Origin: Paenibacillus sp. GM2
GTDB taxonomy: Bacteria; Bacillota; Bacilli; Paenibacillales; Paenibacillaceae
Assembly: GCF_900069005.2 (NCBI RefSeq)
Contig: NZ_LN831278.1
Coordinates: 257,782 to 321,781, forward strand
Reading direction: 5' to 3'
DNA length: 64,000 nucleotides
Shown here: positions 1-9,300 of the stretch, piece after piece
How the letters are laid out: each line of letters opens with the position of its first letter
Position numbering within the stretch: the first letter of the stretch is position 1
Notes under the pieces: generated by a model
What the model was told of the DNA's origin: nothing
Databases searched by the model: none
What the model saw: only the letters and a program-made list of their open reading frames with translations
Position numbers and translations under genes: made by a program

Positions 1-1034
1 GTCTGGCTACTCCAACTTCGATAATGGCGGGGTCCGGCCGCGCGGCTGAATTTGGCATCCTGTTCAAAGGCGGCGAGCATCTGGAGCAGACGCATAGGAT
101 CGATGCCATTATCCTGGATAAGACGGGCACAGTGACCAAAGGCAAACCCGAACTAACCGATGTGCTGACAGAACGGAATGAAGCTGAATTCCTCAGGCTG
201 GTGGGTGCTGCAGAGAAAAATTCAGAGCATCCGCTCGCTGAAGCGATCGTGGAAGGCGTCAAGGCGAAACATATAGAGCTGCCGGGTACGGATTCCTTCG
301 AGGCTATCCCTGGATTCGGCATCAGGGCTGTGGTCGAAGGCAGCGATATGCTGATTGGTACGCGGCGTTTGATGGATAAATTTAATGTAGACGCGACGGA
401 GGCTTATGCCTCAATGTCAAAGCTGGAGGAATCGGGCAAGACGGCGATGCTGGTCGCGATTAATCATGAATATGCGGGAATGGTGGCTGTTGCCGATACG
501 ATTAAGGACAGCTCGGCGGCAGCGGTAAGCCGCTTGAAGGAAATGGGTCTCCAGGTCATCATGATCACCGGTGACAATGAACGCACAGCCAGAGCGATTG
601 CGGACCAAGTCGGTATCGATCACGTTCGCGCCGAGGTTTTGCCGGAAGGCAAAGCGGAGGAAGTGAAGAAGCTGCAAGCCGAAGGCAAGAAGGTGGCTAT
701 GGTCGGCGACGGCATCAATGATGCTCCGGCACTGGCAACCGCAGATATCGGCATGGCGATCGGCACCGGGACAGACGTAGCAATGGAAGCGGCGGATGTA
801 ACCTTGATGCGCGGTGACCTGTCCAGCATTCCGGATGCAATCTTTATGAGCCGGAAGACGATGCGCAACATTAAGCAGAACCTGTTCTGGGCGCTGGGTT
901 ATAACACGCTTGGTATTCCGATCGCGGCATTAGGATTCCTGGCTCCTTGGGTAGCCGGGGCAGCCATGGCATTAAGCTCGGTATCCGTTGTTCTGAACGC
1001 CCTTCGTCTGCAGCGTGTGAAGGTGCGCGGATAA
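1..1034 (+). CDS. copA: Copper-translocating P1B-type ATPase, C-terminal part (5' end outside window)
   Basis: Membrane pump that uses ATP to export Cu(I). The reading frame is open to the left edge (first full codon at base 3, reading LATPTSIM), so the start, metal-binding domains and CPC membrane motif are missing. Visible motifs in order are the phosphorylation site DKTGT, the P1B-specific HP motif SEHPLAEA, the ATP-binding GDGINDAPAL hinge, and two hydrophobic C-terminal segments (LFWALGYNTLGIPIAALGFL and AGAAMALSSVSVVLNAL). The N-P-x-D and MSSS-like ends match Cu(I) rather than Zn/Cd pumps, and the copper chaperone gene follows 60 bp downstream. Copper specificity is inferred from the family and the neighbour because the CPC motif is not in the window. 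Confidence 0.93.
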   Translation, partial: LATPTSIMAGSGRAAEFGILFKGGEHLEQTHRIDAIILDKTGTVTKGKPELTDVLTERNEAEFLRLVGAAEKNSEHPLAEAIVEGVKAKHIELPGTDSFEAIPGFGIRAVVEGSDMLIGTRRLMDKFNVDATEAYASMSKLEESGKTAMLVAINHEYAGMVAVADTIKDSSAAAVSRLKEMGLQVIMITGDNERTARAIADQVGIDHVRAEVLPEGKAEEVKKLQAEGKKVAMVGDGINDAPALATADIGMAIGTGTDVAMEAADVTLMRGDLSSIPDAIFMSRKTMRNIKQNLFWALGYNTLGIPIAALGFLAPWVAGAAMALSSVSVVLNALRLQRVKVRG

Positions 1035-1093
1035 CTTTTAAGCATAATGGGCAGCAGTGAGAAGCTGAGTTTCGGTGGGGAGGAGGTGAAAAT

Positions 1094-1297
1094 ATGCAAG
1101 AGACCACGGTAAAAGTAGAGGGCATGAACTGCGGCAAATGCGCCAAGAAGGTCGAGGGAGCGCTTGAAACCATCGGCGCCGAAGGACAAGTAAATCTTGA
1201 AGAGCATACGGTAAATGTAAAATATGACCCAGCCAAGCTGGGGATTTCAGATATTAAAGACAGCATTGAGGCAAAGGGATATCATGTCGTGCTGTAA
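1094..1297 (+). CDS. copZ: Copper chaperone CopZ (HMA domain)
   Basis: A 67-residue cytosolic heavy-metal-associated protein that would carry Cu(I) to CopA. The single HMA domain fills the protein, with the metal-binding motif GMNCGKC near residues 9-15, slightly unlike the more common GMxCxHC form. The start ATG has a GGAGGTGAAAAT ribosome site. It lies 60 bp behind copA on the same strand, the usual copA-copZ operon. A 15-bp perfect inverted repeat follows it. Confidence 0.93.
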   Translation: MQETTVKVEGMNCGKCAKKVEGALETIGAEGQVNLEEHTVNVKYDPAKLGISDIKDSIEAKGYHVVL

Positions 1298-1334
1298 GCC
1301 GATGATATTCGTTTGAAGCCTGATCTAACTTCTA

Positions 1335-1390
1335 TAGAGAACCCCTGCAGGTTGGTATCTTTACGATACTTTGCTTGCAGGGGTTCTCTA
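1335..1390 (+). terminator. Strong hairpin after copZ
   Basis: Perfect 15-bp inverted repeat: TAGAGAACCCCTGCA at 1335-1349 pairs with its complement at 1376-1390, with a 26-nt loop. There is no clear T-run, so this is either a factor-aided terminator or an mRNA-stabilising hairpin for copA-copZ. Confidence 0.5.
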
Positions 1391-1447
1391 TGCTGGATAA
1401 TAAATTTTTATGATCCTTTGGGAGGCGCACCCGTCCGCCTAGAACAA

Positions 1448-1684
1448 CTACCACAAGGCATGCTCGTGTTTTCCATCCCACAATTCCGGATGATCACGGA
1501 GCCAGCGCGAAGTCGCCTGGCCATTCTCCGCCCCGAGCTGGGCAGTTGGAAGTGGCCTGCCACAAAAATAATATTCGAGTTCCTTTGGCATCCTTTCCTG
1601 GATTAGGATCGCAGCCTGCTTCGGGTGATCAAGGAAGTGATTGAACAAATTCTCAAGAATAGTGCTGCGATCTAATCTTACTCA
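1448..1684 (-). pseudogene. Possible gene remnant, 66+ codons on minus strand
   Basis: The interval 1298-1864 has no intact gene. On the minus strand a frame ending at 1448 reads like real protein (NHFLDHPKQAAILIQER, then ELEYYFCGRPLPTAQLG and SRWLRDHPELWDG), but the only standard start is a TTG at 1648 with no ribosome site, and the frame stays open a further dozen codons upstream to a stop at 1684. I do not recognise the family. It may be the tail of a decayed gene or a small gene with a non-standard start. Overlapping plus-strand frames look random by comparison. Confidence 0.3.
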
Positions 1685-1689
1685 TATAA

Positions 1690-1731
1690 AAAAGCCTGGA
1701 ATGGCCCGTGAGGGCCTGATTCCAGGCTTTT
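1690..1731. terminator. Bidirectional terminator-like hairpin
   Basis: AAAAGCCTGGAAT (1690-1702) pairs with ATTCCAGGCTTTT (1719-1731), enclosing an inner GGCCC/GGGCC stem with a GTGA loop. T-runs exist on both strands (six on the minus strand, four on the plus). It insulates the ClbS-like gene from copZ. Confidence 0.7.
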
Positions 1732-1787
1732 GCCGCAACTTTAGGGAATAGCTGCTAAAGAGATGGTAACAGTTGCGATATCGCTTT

Positions 1788-1793
1788 TATAAT
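1788..1793 (+). promoter_or_regulatory. Candidate -10 box for the ClbS-like gene
   Basis: A perfect TATAAT lies 72 bp before the start codon at 1865; the -35 region is weak. The neighbourhood contains the direct repeat TTGCGATAT (near 1773 and 1817), which could be an operator. This is a sequence match only. Confidence 0.35.
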
Positions 1794-1864
1794 CATAATA
1801 AGACAGACAGTTGTCACTTGCGATATGGTATAACTACATCAATACAACAAAGGAGACGTTAGCT

Positions 1865-2380
1865 ATGGCAAGTTATGAGTATGCATCCAAACAGGAGCTC
1901 ATCGATACGATTCATTCCCGCTACATACAGCTTGATGCTGAATTTGATGTAATCGAGAACAGCCAGAAGGATAGGCGAGTTCCTGAAGTGGACAAGACTC
2001 CTGCGGAGATCATCGCGTACCAGCTGGGCTGGCTATCCCTCGTTATGAGCTGGGACAAGGACGAACGAGAAGGCCGGGAAGTTCGGATGCCCGCGCCGGG
2101 CTACAAATGGAATCAGCTTGGCGGGCTGTATCAGTCTTTTTATGATGAGTACTCCTCTAAGCCCCTGCCAGAGCTCAGATCCTTATTCCGCGAGAAGGAA
2201 CAGCAATGGTTGGAATGGATCGAGACTCTGACGGATCAGGAGCTATTCATGCAAGGTGCACGTAAATGGACGGGAGACAAAGAGAACTGGCCGATGGTCC
2301 GTTGGATTCATATTAACTCGGCGGCTCCGTTCCAGAATTTCCGCTCTAAAATTAGAAAATGGAAGAAGTACACGACATAA
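1865..2380 (+). CDS. ClbS/DfsB family four-helix-bundle protein (DUF1706)
   Basis: A 171-aa cytosolic protein of the DUF1706 family, which includes ClbS, the colibactin self-resistance protein, and stress proteins of the DinB-like helical fold. Diagnostic stretches are ASKQELIDTI at the N-terminus, the PAEIIAYQLGWLSLVMSWD helix with W and D positions typical of the family, GYKWNQLGGLYQSFYD, and the C-terminal WIHINSAAPFQNFRSKIRKW. I chose ATG 1865, with an AAAGGAG site 8 nt upstream, over an upstream in-frame start at 1811 that has no ribosome site. It stands alone behind a terminator and is tail-to-tail with an ABC exporter. A role against DNA-alkylating toxins is known only for ClbS itself; here it is inference. 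Confidence 0.85.
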   Translation: MASYEYASKQELIDTIHSRYIQLDAEFDVIENSQKDRRVPEVDKTPAEIIAYQLGWLSLVMSWDKDEREGREVRMPAPGYKWNQLGGLYQSFYDEYSSKPLPELRSLFREKEQQWLEWIETLTDQELFMQGARKWTGDKENWPMVRWIHINSAAPFQNFRSKIRKWKKYTT

Positions 2381-2403
2381 AGCGACTTGGACAAATCAAT
2401 ACA

Positions 2404-3216
2404 TTAGGTCCGACGCATATAAGCGCGCACGGTTAACGGCGCAAAGATCAGAACGATCACGGCAGCGCCGATCAGGGAAATCCCCAGGTCCCAGCCAACC
2501 GTACCGGAATTGGCCAGATCGCGTACGGCGGTCACCAGATGCGAGATCGGATTGAACTTCACAAACCACTGCAGCCAGCCTGGCATTGTCTCTACCGGTA
2601 CAAAGGCGTTGGAGAGGAAGGTGAGCGGGAACAATATGATCATCGAGATCCCCTGTACGCTTGAGGCGGTGCGAGCGATAACGCCAAAGAAAGCAAAGAT
2701 CCAGCTGATCGCCCAGGAGGAAGCAATGACGATAATCGCGGCCAGGGCGACATGCTCCAGACCCCCGTCTGGACGGTAGCCCATAATATAGCCCATTACA
2801 AAGGTCAGTACGGTCGCGATAGTATAACGGATCGTATCAGCAAGCAGCGCTCCTGCGAGCGGAGCGATCCGTGCGATCGGCAGGGATTTGAAGCGGTCGA
2901 ACACGCCTTTGTCCATATCCTCTCGCAACTGAACGCCGGTTACGACCGAGGTCGTAATGACGGTCTGGACGAGAATGCCGGGGATAATGACCGGTAAATA
3001 GCTGGCTACATCGCCGGAGATCGCCCCGCCAAAAATATATGTGAACATTAATGTGAATAAGATGGGCTGCAACGTAACGTCGAATAATTGCTCAGGCGTA
3101 CGGCGGATTTTGAGCAGTCCGCGGTAGGCCATCGTAAGTGAATTGCGCAGCGATTGCATGAGGCTGGTGTTGTTTTTTAATTTGCGTTCAGATACTGCTT
3201 GAATGGAAGTTCTCAT
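2404..3216 (-). CDS. ABC-2 type transporter permease, DrrB-like
   Basis: A 270-aa integral membrane subunit with about six hydrophobic segments: LFTLMFTYIFGG, YLPVIIPGILVQTVITTSVV, YTIATVLTFVMGYIMGY, VALAAIIVIASSWAISWIFAF, ISMIILFPLTFLSNAFVPV and LGISLIGAAVIVLIFAP. The motif FVPVETMPGWLQWFVKFNPISH is characteristic of DrrB-type daunorubicin-resistance permeases. Its ATG overlaps the stop of the ATPase gene by four bases (ATGA), so the two are translationally coupled. It would form the membrane channel of a drug or lipid exporter; the substrate cannot be read from the sequence. Confidence 0.9.
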   Translation of the reverse strand: MRTSIQAVSERKLKNNTSLMQSLRNSLTMAYRGLLKIRRTPEQLFDVTLQPILFTLMFTYIFGGAISGDVASYLPVIIPGILVQTVITTSVVTGVQLREDMDKGVFDRFKSLPIARIAPLAGALLADTIRYTIATVLTFVMGYIMGYRPDGGLEHVALAAIIVIASSWAISWIFAFFGVIARTASSVQGISMIILFPLTFLSNAFVPVETMPGWLQWFVKFNPISHLVTAVRDLANSGTVGWDLGISLIGAAVIVLIFAPLTVRAYMRRT

Positions 3217-4241
3217 ACTATCGTTCCCTCCATGGTTTTGGATTCATAGGCTGGCGCGGGGGCTTCTTCCACCGCATCAGTTGCCCGCTGGCCGGTGATC
3301 GTCAGGAATACCTCGTCAAGAGTCGGCTTCTGTACGCTCATCTCGGATAGAGTAATTCCTTCGCTGCGGAGTGCGATCAGCAGATCGGTGACGAGATCAG
3401 CATTTGCCATCGGCGCCGTGATCTCGCCGGCCTCGGAAGATATGCTCGACGGTACCTTCAGCACCTGCTCAATCATGCGGCGAGTCTTCTCAATGTCCTG
3501 TACATGCTGCACCCGCATATGCAGGGAGGAAGTACCAACGGACATCTTCAGTTCATCGGCAGTGCCTTCGGCGATGACTCGGCCGTAATCGATGACGGCG
3601 ATCCGGTCAGCCAGTTGATCGGCCTCTTCCAGATACTGCGTCGTCAGCAGTACGGTGGATCCCGTATCCACTAACCGGCGAATCGTATCCCACATCTGGG
3701 AACGCGTACGCGGGTCGAGCCCGGTTGTCGGTTCATCGAGGAAGATGAGCGGAGGTTGAGCGATCAGGCTGGCAGCCAGGTCCAATCTGCGTCGCATGCC
3801 GCCGGAGAAATTTTTGAGCGGACGTTTGGCCGCCTCGGATAAGCCAAATTCCTCAAGCAGTTCCACCGCCTTGCTCTTTGCTTCTTTGCGCGAGAGACCA
3901 AGCAAGCGCGAGAAGATGATCAAGTTCTCGGTAGCGCTGAGCGATTCGTCGACGGAAGCGTATTGTCCTGTTACACCGATCAACTGTCGTACAATCTGCG
4001 ATTCCTTGACCACGTCATGCCCGAAGATCTTCGCTGTCCCGGCATCCGGACGCAGCAGCGTGGCCAGCATACGAATCGTCGTTGTCTTGCCGGCTCCGTT
4101 AGGTCCAAGCACACCATAGATTGAGCCTGCGCGTACATTTAAATCCACACCATCCACCGCACGGTTATCCCCAAATACTTTGACCAGACCGCTTGCCTCC
4201 ACGGCCCAGTTGCTATTAGATTCTTTGTGTTTATGTGCCAA
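3213..4241 (-). CDS. ABC transporter ATP-binding protein, DrrA-like
   Basis: A 342-aa ATPase subunit of the exporter. Walker A GPNGAGKTT is at residues 46-54, the signature is NFSGGMRRRLDLA, Walker B is PPLIFLDEPTTGLDPR, followed by a switch histidine-like region TTQYLEEADQLADRI and the C-terminal DrrA extension (EVFLTITG). I place the start at the TTG at 4241, which has GGAGG 8 nt upstream; a longer frame to 4382 has a Phe/Cys-rich leader that no DrrA protein carries and lacks a ribosome site. It is the first gene of a two-gene operon and is divergent from a Fur-box gene, so the shared 300-bp intergenic region may link it to iron status (inference). Confidence 0.9.
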   Translation of the reverse strand: MAHKHKESNSNWAVEASGLVKVFGDNRAVDGVDLNVRAGSIYGVLGPNGAGKTTTIRMLATLLRPDAGTAKIFGHDVVKESQIVRQLIGVTGQYASVDESLSATENLIIFSRLLGLSRKEAKSKAVELLEEFGLSEAAKRPLKNFSGGMRRRLDLAASLIAQPPLIFLDEPTTGLDPRTRSQMWDTIRRLVDTGSTVLLTTQYLEEADQLADRIAVIDYGRVIAEGTADELKMSVGTSSLHMRVQHVQDIEKTRRMIEQVLKVPSSISSEAGEITAPMANADLVTDLLIALRSEGITLSEMSVQKPTLDEVFLTITGQRATDAVEEAPAPAYESKTMEGTIV

Positions 4242-4427
4242 TTTAATTTCCTCCAATCCACAACATATAAAATTTAGTTCAAATAAGTGTGCTTCCCGAT
4301 ACCAAGAGCCTAACTCTTTAAACGCTTGATTGTGATCTCGTAATCGGATCATATCATCGCTTTTTAAACAGAATGTAAACAAATGAAAAGCAAAATATAG
4401 ATAAAGCAGTCTTCCTTTTTATCCATT

Positions 4428-4448
4428 GACAATGATAATCATTTTCAA
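4428..4448 (+). promoter_or_regulatory. Fur box upstream of ferredoxin-NADP reductase
   Basis: TGACAATGATAATCATTTTCA contains a 17/19 match to the classical Fur site GATAATGATAATCATTATC. It lies 100 bp before the reductase start and within the divergent region shared with the ABC exporter. Expected effect: repression when iron is replete. Confidence 0.8.
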
Positions 4449-4547
4449 TAATAATAGATTTGAATATAAAAAATGGTAATGCCATAAGCGGATCTGGGGC
4501 TGATTGAATCTCCCGGCCATTCGAATATAGAGGAGGAAGGAATCAGG

Positions 4548-5594
4548 ATGGGGAACCCATTGGAGTTGTATGATGTTACGATCATTGGCGGCGGGCCGGC
4601 GGGCATGTATGCTGCTTTCTACAGCGGCATGCGCGATATGAAGACGAAGCTGATTGACGCGAATCAGGAATTGGGTGGAAGGCTGCTGTTGTATCCCGAG
4701 AAAATGATCTGGGATGTCGGAGGAGTCACTCCAACTTTATGCGGAACGCTAATTAAGCAGTTGGCTCAGCAGGCGCAAACCTTTGACCCTACGATAATCC
4801 TCGGTGAACAGGTAAGCGAGTGTGAGCGTCAGGAGGATGGTACCTTCCTCTTAAGGACGGCCTCGGGCCAGGTTCATTGGACACGTACAGTCATCATGGC
4901 TATCGGCTATGGTATTCGTAAAATGGCCAAGCTGGAGATCAAGGGAGCGGATCGGTTTGAGGTAACTAACCTGCATTACACGGTACAGGAGCTGGATGCA
5001 TTTCGAGACAAGCATGTCGTGATCTCGGGCGGAGGAGATTCCGCGGTGGATTGGGCTAACGAGCTTCAGCCAGTCGCTGCATCTGTAACGATCGTGCACC
5101 GGAGGAATGAATTCGGTGGGCATGAACGAAATGTGACCCGTATGAGGGAATCAACGGTAAATGTCCGCACTCCCTATGTAGTAGATAAGCTGCACAGTCA
5201 GGACGGGAATCTTATTAATCAGGTAAGCATTACCCATGTGGAGAGCGGTGAATCTGAAATTATTAATGTGGATGACGTGATCGTAAATCATGGAATGAGG
5301 AGCGATTTTGGGCCTGTCCGCGATTGGGGCTTGAATATCGGAGAATGGACGGTGAATGTCAATACCCGCATGGAGACGACTATACCGGGCATCTTTGCCG
5401 CCGGAGATTTCGTTGACTATGAGAACAAGGTCAGACTTATCGCCGGGGCTTTTACGGATGCCGTCCTGGCTGTAAATCATGCCAAGCTGTTCATAGATCC
5501 GGCTGCGGAAAAGGTAGCCTATGTATCATCGCACAACAGCCGCTTCAAAGAGAAAAATCGTGCGCTTGGCGCCATGGAAGAAGATCGGCATTGA
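4548..5594 (+). CDS. Ferredoxin/flavodoxin-NADP reductase, type 2 (thioredoxin-reductase-like)
   Basis: A 348-aa flavoenzyme passing electrons between NADPH and ferredoxin or flavodoxin. FAD site GGGPAG is at residues 14-19, the NAD(P) dinucleotide fold is [14 protein letters not shown], the NADPH phosphate-contact stretch is HRRNEF, and the second FAD motif is [11 protein letters not shown]. The redox CxxC of thioredoxin reductases is absent, as expected for the YumC/YcgT group. The start has AGGAGG upstream. The Fur box ahead of it suggests the YcgT-like paralogue, supplying electrons when iron is short (for example with flavodoxin or for ferric-siderophore reduction); that is inference. 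A Rho-independent terminator follows. Confidence 0.9.
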   Translation: MGNPLELYDVTIIGGGPAGMYAAFYSGMRDMKTKLIDANQELGGRLLLYPEKMIWDVGGVTPTLCGTLIKQLAQQAQTFDPTIILGEQVSECERQEDGTFLLRTASGQVHWTRTVIMAIGYGIRKMAKLEIKGADRFEVTNLHYTVQELDAFRDKHVVISGGGDSAVDWANELQPVAASVTIVHRRNEFGGHERNVTRMRESTVNVRTPYVVDKLHSQDGNLINQVSITHVESGESEIINVDDVIVNHGMRSDFGPVRDWGLNIGEWTVNVNTRMETTIPGIFAAGDFVDYENKVRLIAGAFTDAVLAVNHAKLFIDPAAEKVAYVSSHNSRFKEKNRALGAMEEDRH

Positions 5595-5610
5595 TATACG
5601 ATTCTTGACT

Positions 5611-5647
5611 CGGGGGCTTGGCGTTTCGAACGCCGGGCTCCTTTTTT
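5611..5647 (+). terminator. Rho-independent terminator after the reductase
   Basis: Stem centred on GGCGTT-TCG-AACGCC with extended flanking G/C pairing, followed by CTTTTTT. Confidence 0.75.
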
Positions 5648-5843
5648 AGCTTCTGCAAAGGGTGTGATTTCTGTCATATGACAAAAATGATGACAATAAT
5701 CACTATTTTGTCGAATCGCAGTATATTACTATGGAATATATAACGAAATTATTGGTTACGTTCGCTATTTGCCATTACAGTGTAGACGAGCGGAGTTAAG
5801 CAGTGGATTGTTTAATATTTTAGAGGAGGCGAGTACCTGGGAT

Positions 5844-6137
5844 ATGATCATGTTGATAACCATGGTAACTGATACTGTTATGTTGGCGAATGTCAAAGGA
5901 AATCTTGCCAGCCAAGTATTCGAACTTAAGGAACCTCCGAGTCACTATGCGAAACCGATTGTTCTAACTCTGAAGTTTGATCCGGCGAAGATTGAACCGG
6001 GGAAGCAGGCTGCTGTTCATTACTTCGATGAGACAAATCAAGTATGGAACAAGCTTGGAGGACAAGTCAATGGCGGCCTGATTACAGTCCGGATCGAACA
6101 AATGGGCAAATTTGCTGTGCTGGCCGTACAGTATTAA
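5844..6137 (+). pseudogene. Truncated surface-protein domain fragment (97 codons)
   Basis: The frame encodes a beta-rich segment (PIVLTLKFDPAKIEPGKQAA, VHYFDETNQVWNKLGGQVNG, LITVRIEQMGKFAVLAVQY) of the type found inside large SLH-containing wall proteins of Paenibacillus, where it sits next to SLH repeats. Here there is no signal peptide and no anchor, only a short Met-rich lead-in. An AGAGGAGG site lies about 14 nt before ATG 5844; longer in-frame starts back to 5769 exist. I read it as a leftover domain of a lost surface protein, although a small expressed gene cannot be excluded. It is flanked by terminators on both sides. Confidence 0.45.
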
Positions 6138-6192
6138 ATGCAAGCTTTGCAGTGAAAAAACATTCAGGCATCATACTTGAGCAGGCAAGGGA

Positions 6193-6234
6193 CAGGGAAG
6201 GCAGGTTATCTCATTGGGGACTGCCTTCTTTGTT
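6193..6234 (+). terminator. Rho-independent terminator
   Basis: GGAAGGCAG pairs with CTGCCTTC across a 15-nt loop, followed by TTTGTTG. It precedes the large sensor kinase gene. Confidence 0.6.
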
Positions 6235-6337
6235 GTATATATTATGTTTCATCAACACGGTATAGTTCAGGCGAATTCAAATGATATAATGATTAATATT
6301 TCCCAGAACAAGGAGAGGTTACAGGGAGGATCGTGAA

Positions 6338-9300
6338 ATGATCGAGTTACCGGGCTACGAAACCATCGGCAAACTGAGCGGTAATGAGGAGGTTGTGTTG
6401 TACCGGCTGCGTCGTTCTTCGGACGGACAATATGTGCTTGGCAAGACCACTTGTGACGAATATCCGCAGCAGCTGCTCATCGACTCCTTCCATTACGAAT
6501 TTGATCTTCTCCACAAGCTGGACGGGAGAGGGACGGCGAAAACCTACGGGTTGCAAATGCTGAAGAATCGGCCTGTTTTGCTTCTGCACGACGATGGGGG
6601 CATCACGCTTGATCAATTTCTGCACTCCGGCAGCGAACCTTTGGACTTAACAACTTTTCTCGAGATCGCTATAGAAATTATTCGATCTCTGATGATTCTT
6701 CAACGCGAGAATATGACACTTCATGAGATCATTCCCCTCTATATCTATGTAAATCCGGCTGCCAAGTCCGTCAGATTCATCGATCTTCGCTTATGCTCAT
6801 CCGGCCTGAATCAGAGTCCGCTCTCGTCAAGAAGCCGCCCTGAATCGGTATTGCCGTACATGTCGCCTGAACAGACTGGCAGAACGGGGACAAGACCGGA
6901 TTTCCGCACCGATTATTATTCATTTGGAATCACCTTATATGAACTGTTATCGGGCAGCTTGCCCTTCGATCTTCAGGATGTATCGAATATCGTCTATCGC
7001 CACATTGCCCGCACGCCAGAACCTTTACATCATAGGTATCCCTCCATCCCGGTCGCCGTATCGGATATTGTCACAAAATGCATACAGAAGGCTCCCGAAG
7101 CCCGCTATTCCAGTGCATATGGGATCAAATACGATCTGGAAGAGTGTCTGTTCTGCTATCAAACCTCCGGGAAGATCGATTCACTGGTTCCAGGCAGTCA
7201 TGATGTTCCAGAGCGATGGAGCGGCTCCATAGGTTACTATGGACGGCAAGCGGAGCAACAGCAGCTTTTGGCCGTATTGGATCAGGTATCCGATGGAGCG
7301 GCACAAGTAGTATGGGTACAAGGGGAGTGGGGGATTGGAAAGACATCTTTTGTCCAGAGGACCGTGGCGGAGCATACATCAAATGAAGGCTTCTTCGCCC
7401 AGTCCCGGTCAGCCTCGAATCCGGCTGCATCCCCTTTTGACGTATGGATACAGCTTATCGATGATTTACTTAATCGGCTGTTCATGGAGAGCAAAGTGCA
7501 GATTGAGGTCTGGAGGCTGCGTATTTTAGAAGTATTGGATGGTTTGGGTCAATTGCTGATTGATCTGGTCCCCAGACTTGAGCTGCTGATCGGCGTGCAG
7601 CCTTCGGTGCTGCCGTTGCCGTCGTTAGAGGCGCAGCAGCGGCTCCATATGCTGATGAACCGATTTATTCAGGTATTCGCGCAGCAGGGCCATCCGTTGA
7701 TCTTATTCATGGATGATCTGCAGTGGATGGATGAAGCTTCGCTGCAATATCTGATCCATTTATTAAATAATCCCGAATTAAAGCATACGCTAGTTGTCCT
7801 CGCTTGCAGAGAGATGGAATGCTCAGCAGCGGCAGCGGATTCTGCAATGCTTCTGCAAGGTCGGCTGAAGTCGGCTTACTTGAAGAGTAGTACTGTTCTT
7901 CTACGCGGGCTTGATCCGGTCGATATAAGACAATTGCTCAAAGACAAGCTCCAATATGAGGCTTCCGAGGATGAACGGCTGGTGCGCACTTTATTCTACA
8001 AGACGGGAGGCAACCCGCTGCTCCTGCAGCGCCTTTTGCAGGACTTGGTTGCGGAGAGAAGAATCTTTTTTGATGAGGAGACTCGTGGATGGCGCTGGGA
8101 TCTGCTATATATCACGGGCATGAGCGTACCGGGAAACGCGAGCTCTTACGTGGCGGATAGAATGAAAGCCCTCTCGGAGGAACATGCCGGTATATTGGGG
8201 CAGGCGGCTTGTCTTGGGAACAGTTTCAGTCTGGAGCTGCTCAGCCTTATCACTGGACGGACGGCGGAGGAATTTAAAGAGATGCTGGATTTTGCCATTC
8301 AGGAGCATTTCATTCTTATTTCCGAGTATGGGGCGGGATATCAATTTCTAGATGATGACGTGAGACAAGAAGCCTATAAGTTACTTCCCGAGGCCGAGCG
8401 TCAAAAAATCCATTTGCGATTCGGCCGATATTTAGCGGGACAGCTGCATCATGGAAATGAATCAGAGGTATTTCCAGCGGTGAATCATTTGAACAAGGCG
8501 CTGGAGCTGCTTGATGAACCCTGGCAGAGAAGGCAGGCAGTGGAACTGAACCTGCAAGCAGGTCTGAAGGCCAAGCAAGCTACGGCCTATGAGACAGCGC
8601 TAATTTACTTGCGTAATGCGTCCGGTATGCTGACAGATGAGAGCTGGGACTGCGATTATGTACTGACTTTTCAAATTTATCGTGAAAGAGCAGAAGCTGA
8701 GTTTCTCTGTGCTCACGTCGAAGAGGCAGACCAATTGTTCAGCTTGCTGCTTCATCATGCACAGAGTTCTCAGGATAAGGCGTATGTATATATGATTAAG
8801 CTCCAATTAGAGGCTTCCCATGATCATCATGAAGAGGTCATATCTCTGGGCATGAGAAGTCTGGAGTTACTGGGGGTGAAGCATGCTTTTGAACCCGGCA
8901 CCATCGGACTCATCCTCCGCCTTTTAAGGGTGGGCCGGATGCTGCGCCAGCATTCGCCGAACACTGTGTGCGAGCTGCCGGCTATGACAGATGAGGTGCG
9001 CAAGGCGGCTATGACAATACTGGTATATACGAGTAATGCCAGCTTCCATGTGAATCAGAAGGGTTGGGTCTCCTCCATCTGCACGATGATTGAGATGACA
9101 TTGAACGATGGAATAACCCCGGAGGCCTCCATCGGCTTTACGGGATATGCGCTGCTGCTTCACTTTCAATTTAAACGGGATGAAGAGGCTTTTAAATGGG
9201 GGATGATGGCCTGCCGGTTAGCGGAGCGCTACCCAGTCCTCTATTCCAAGGCGCTTACTTCCTTTTCCCTTTGTATGGATAGCTGGCGCCAATATGATCC

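Noticed and set aside
3213-4382. Longer ABC ATPase starting at 4382
   Set aside because: Its 47-residue leader lacks homology and a ribosome site; the TTG at 4241 has GGAGG at good spacing.
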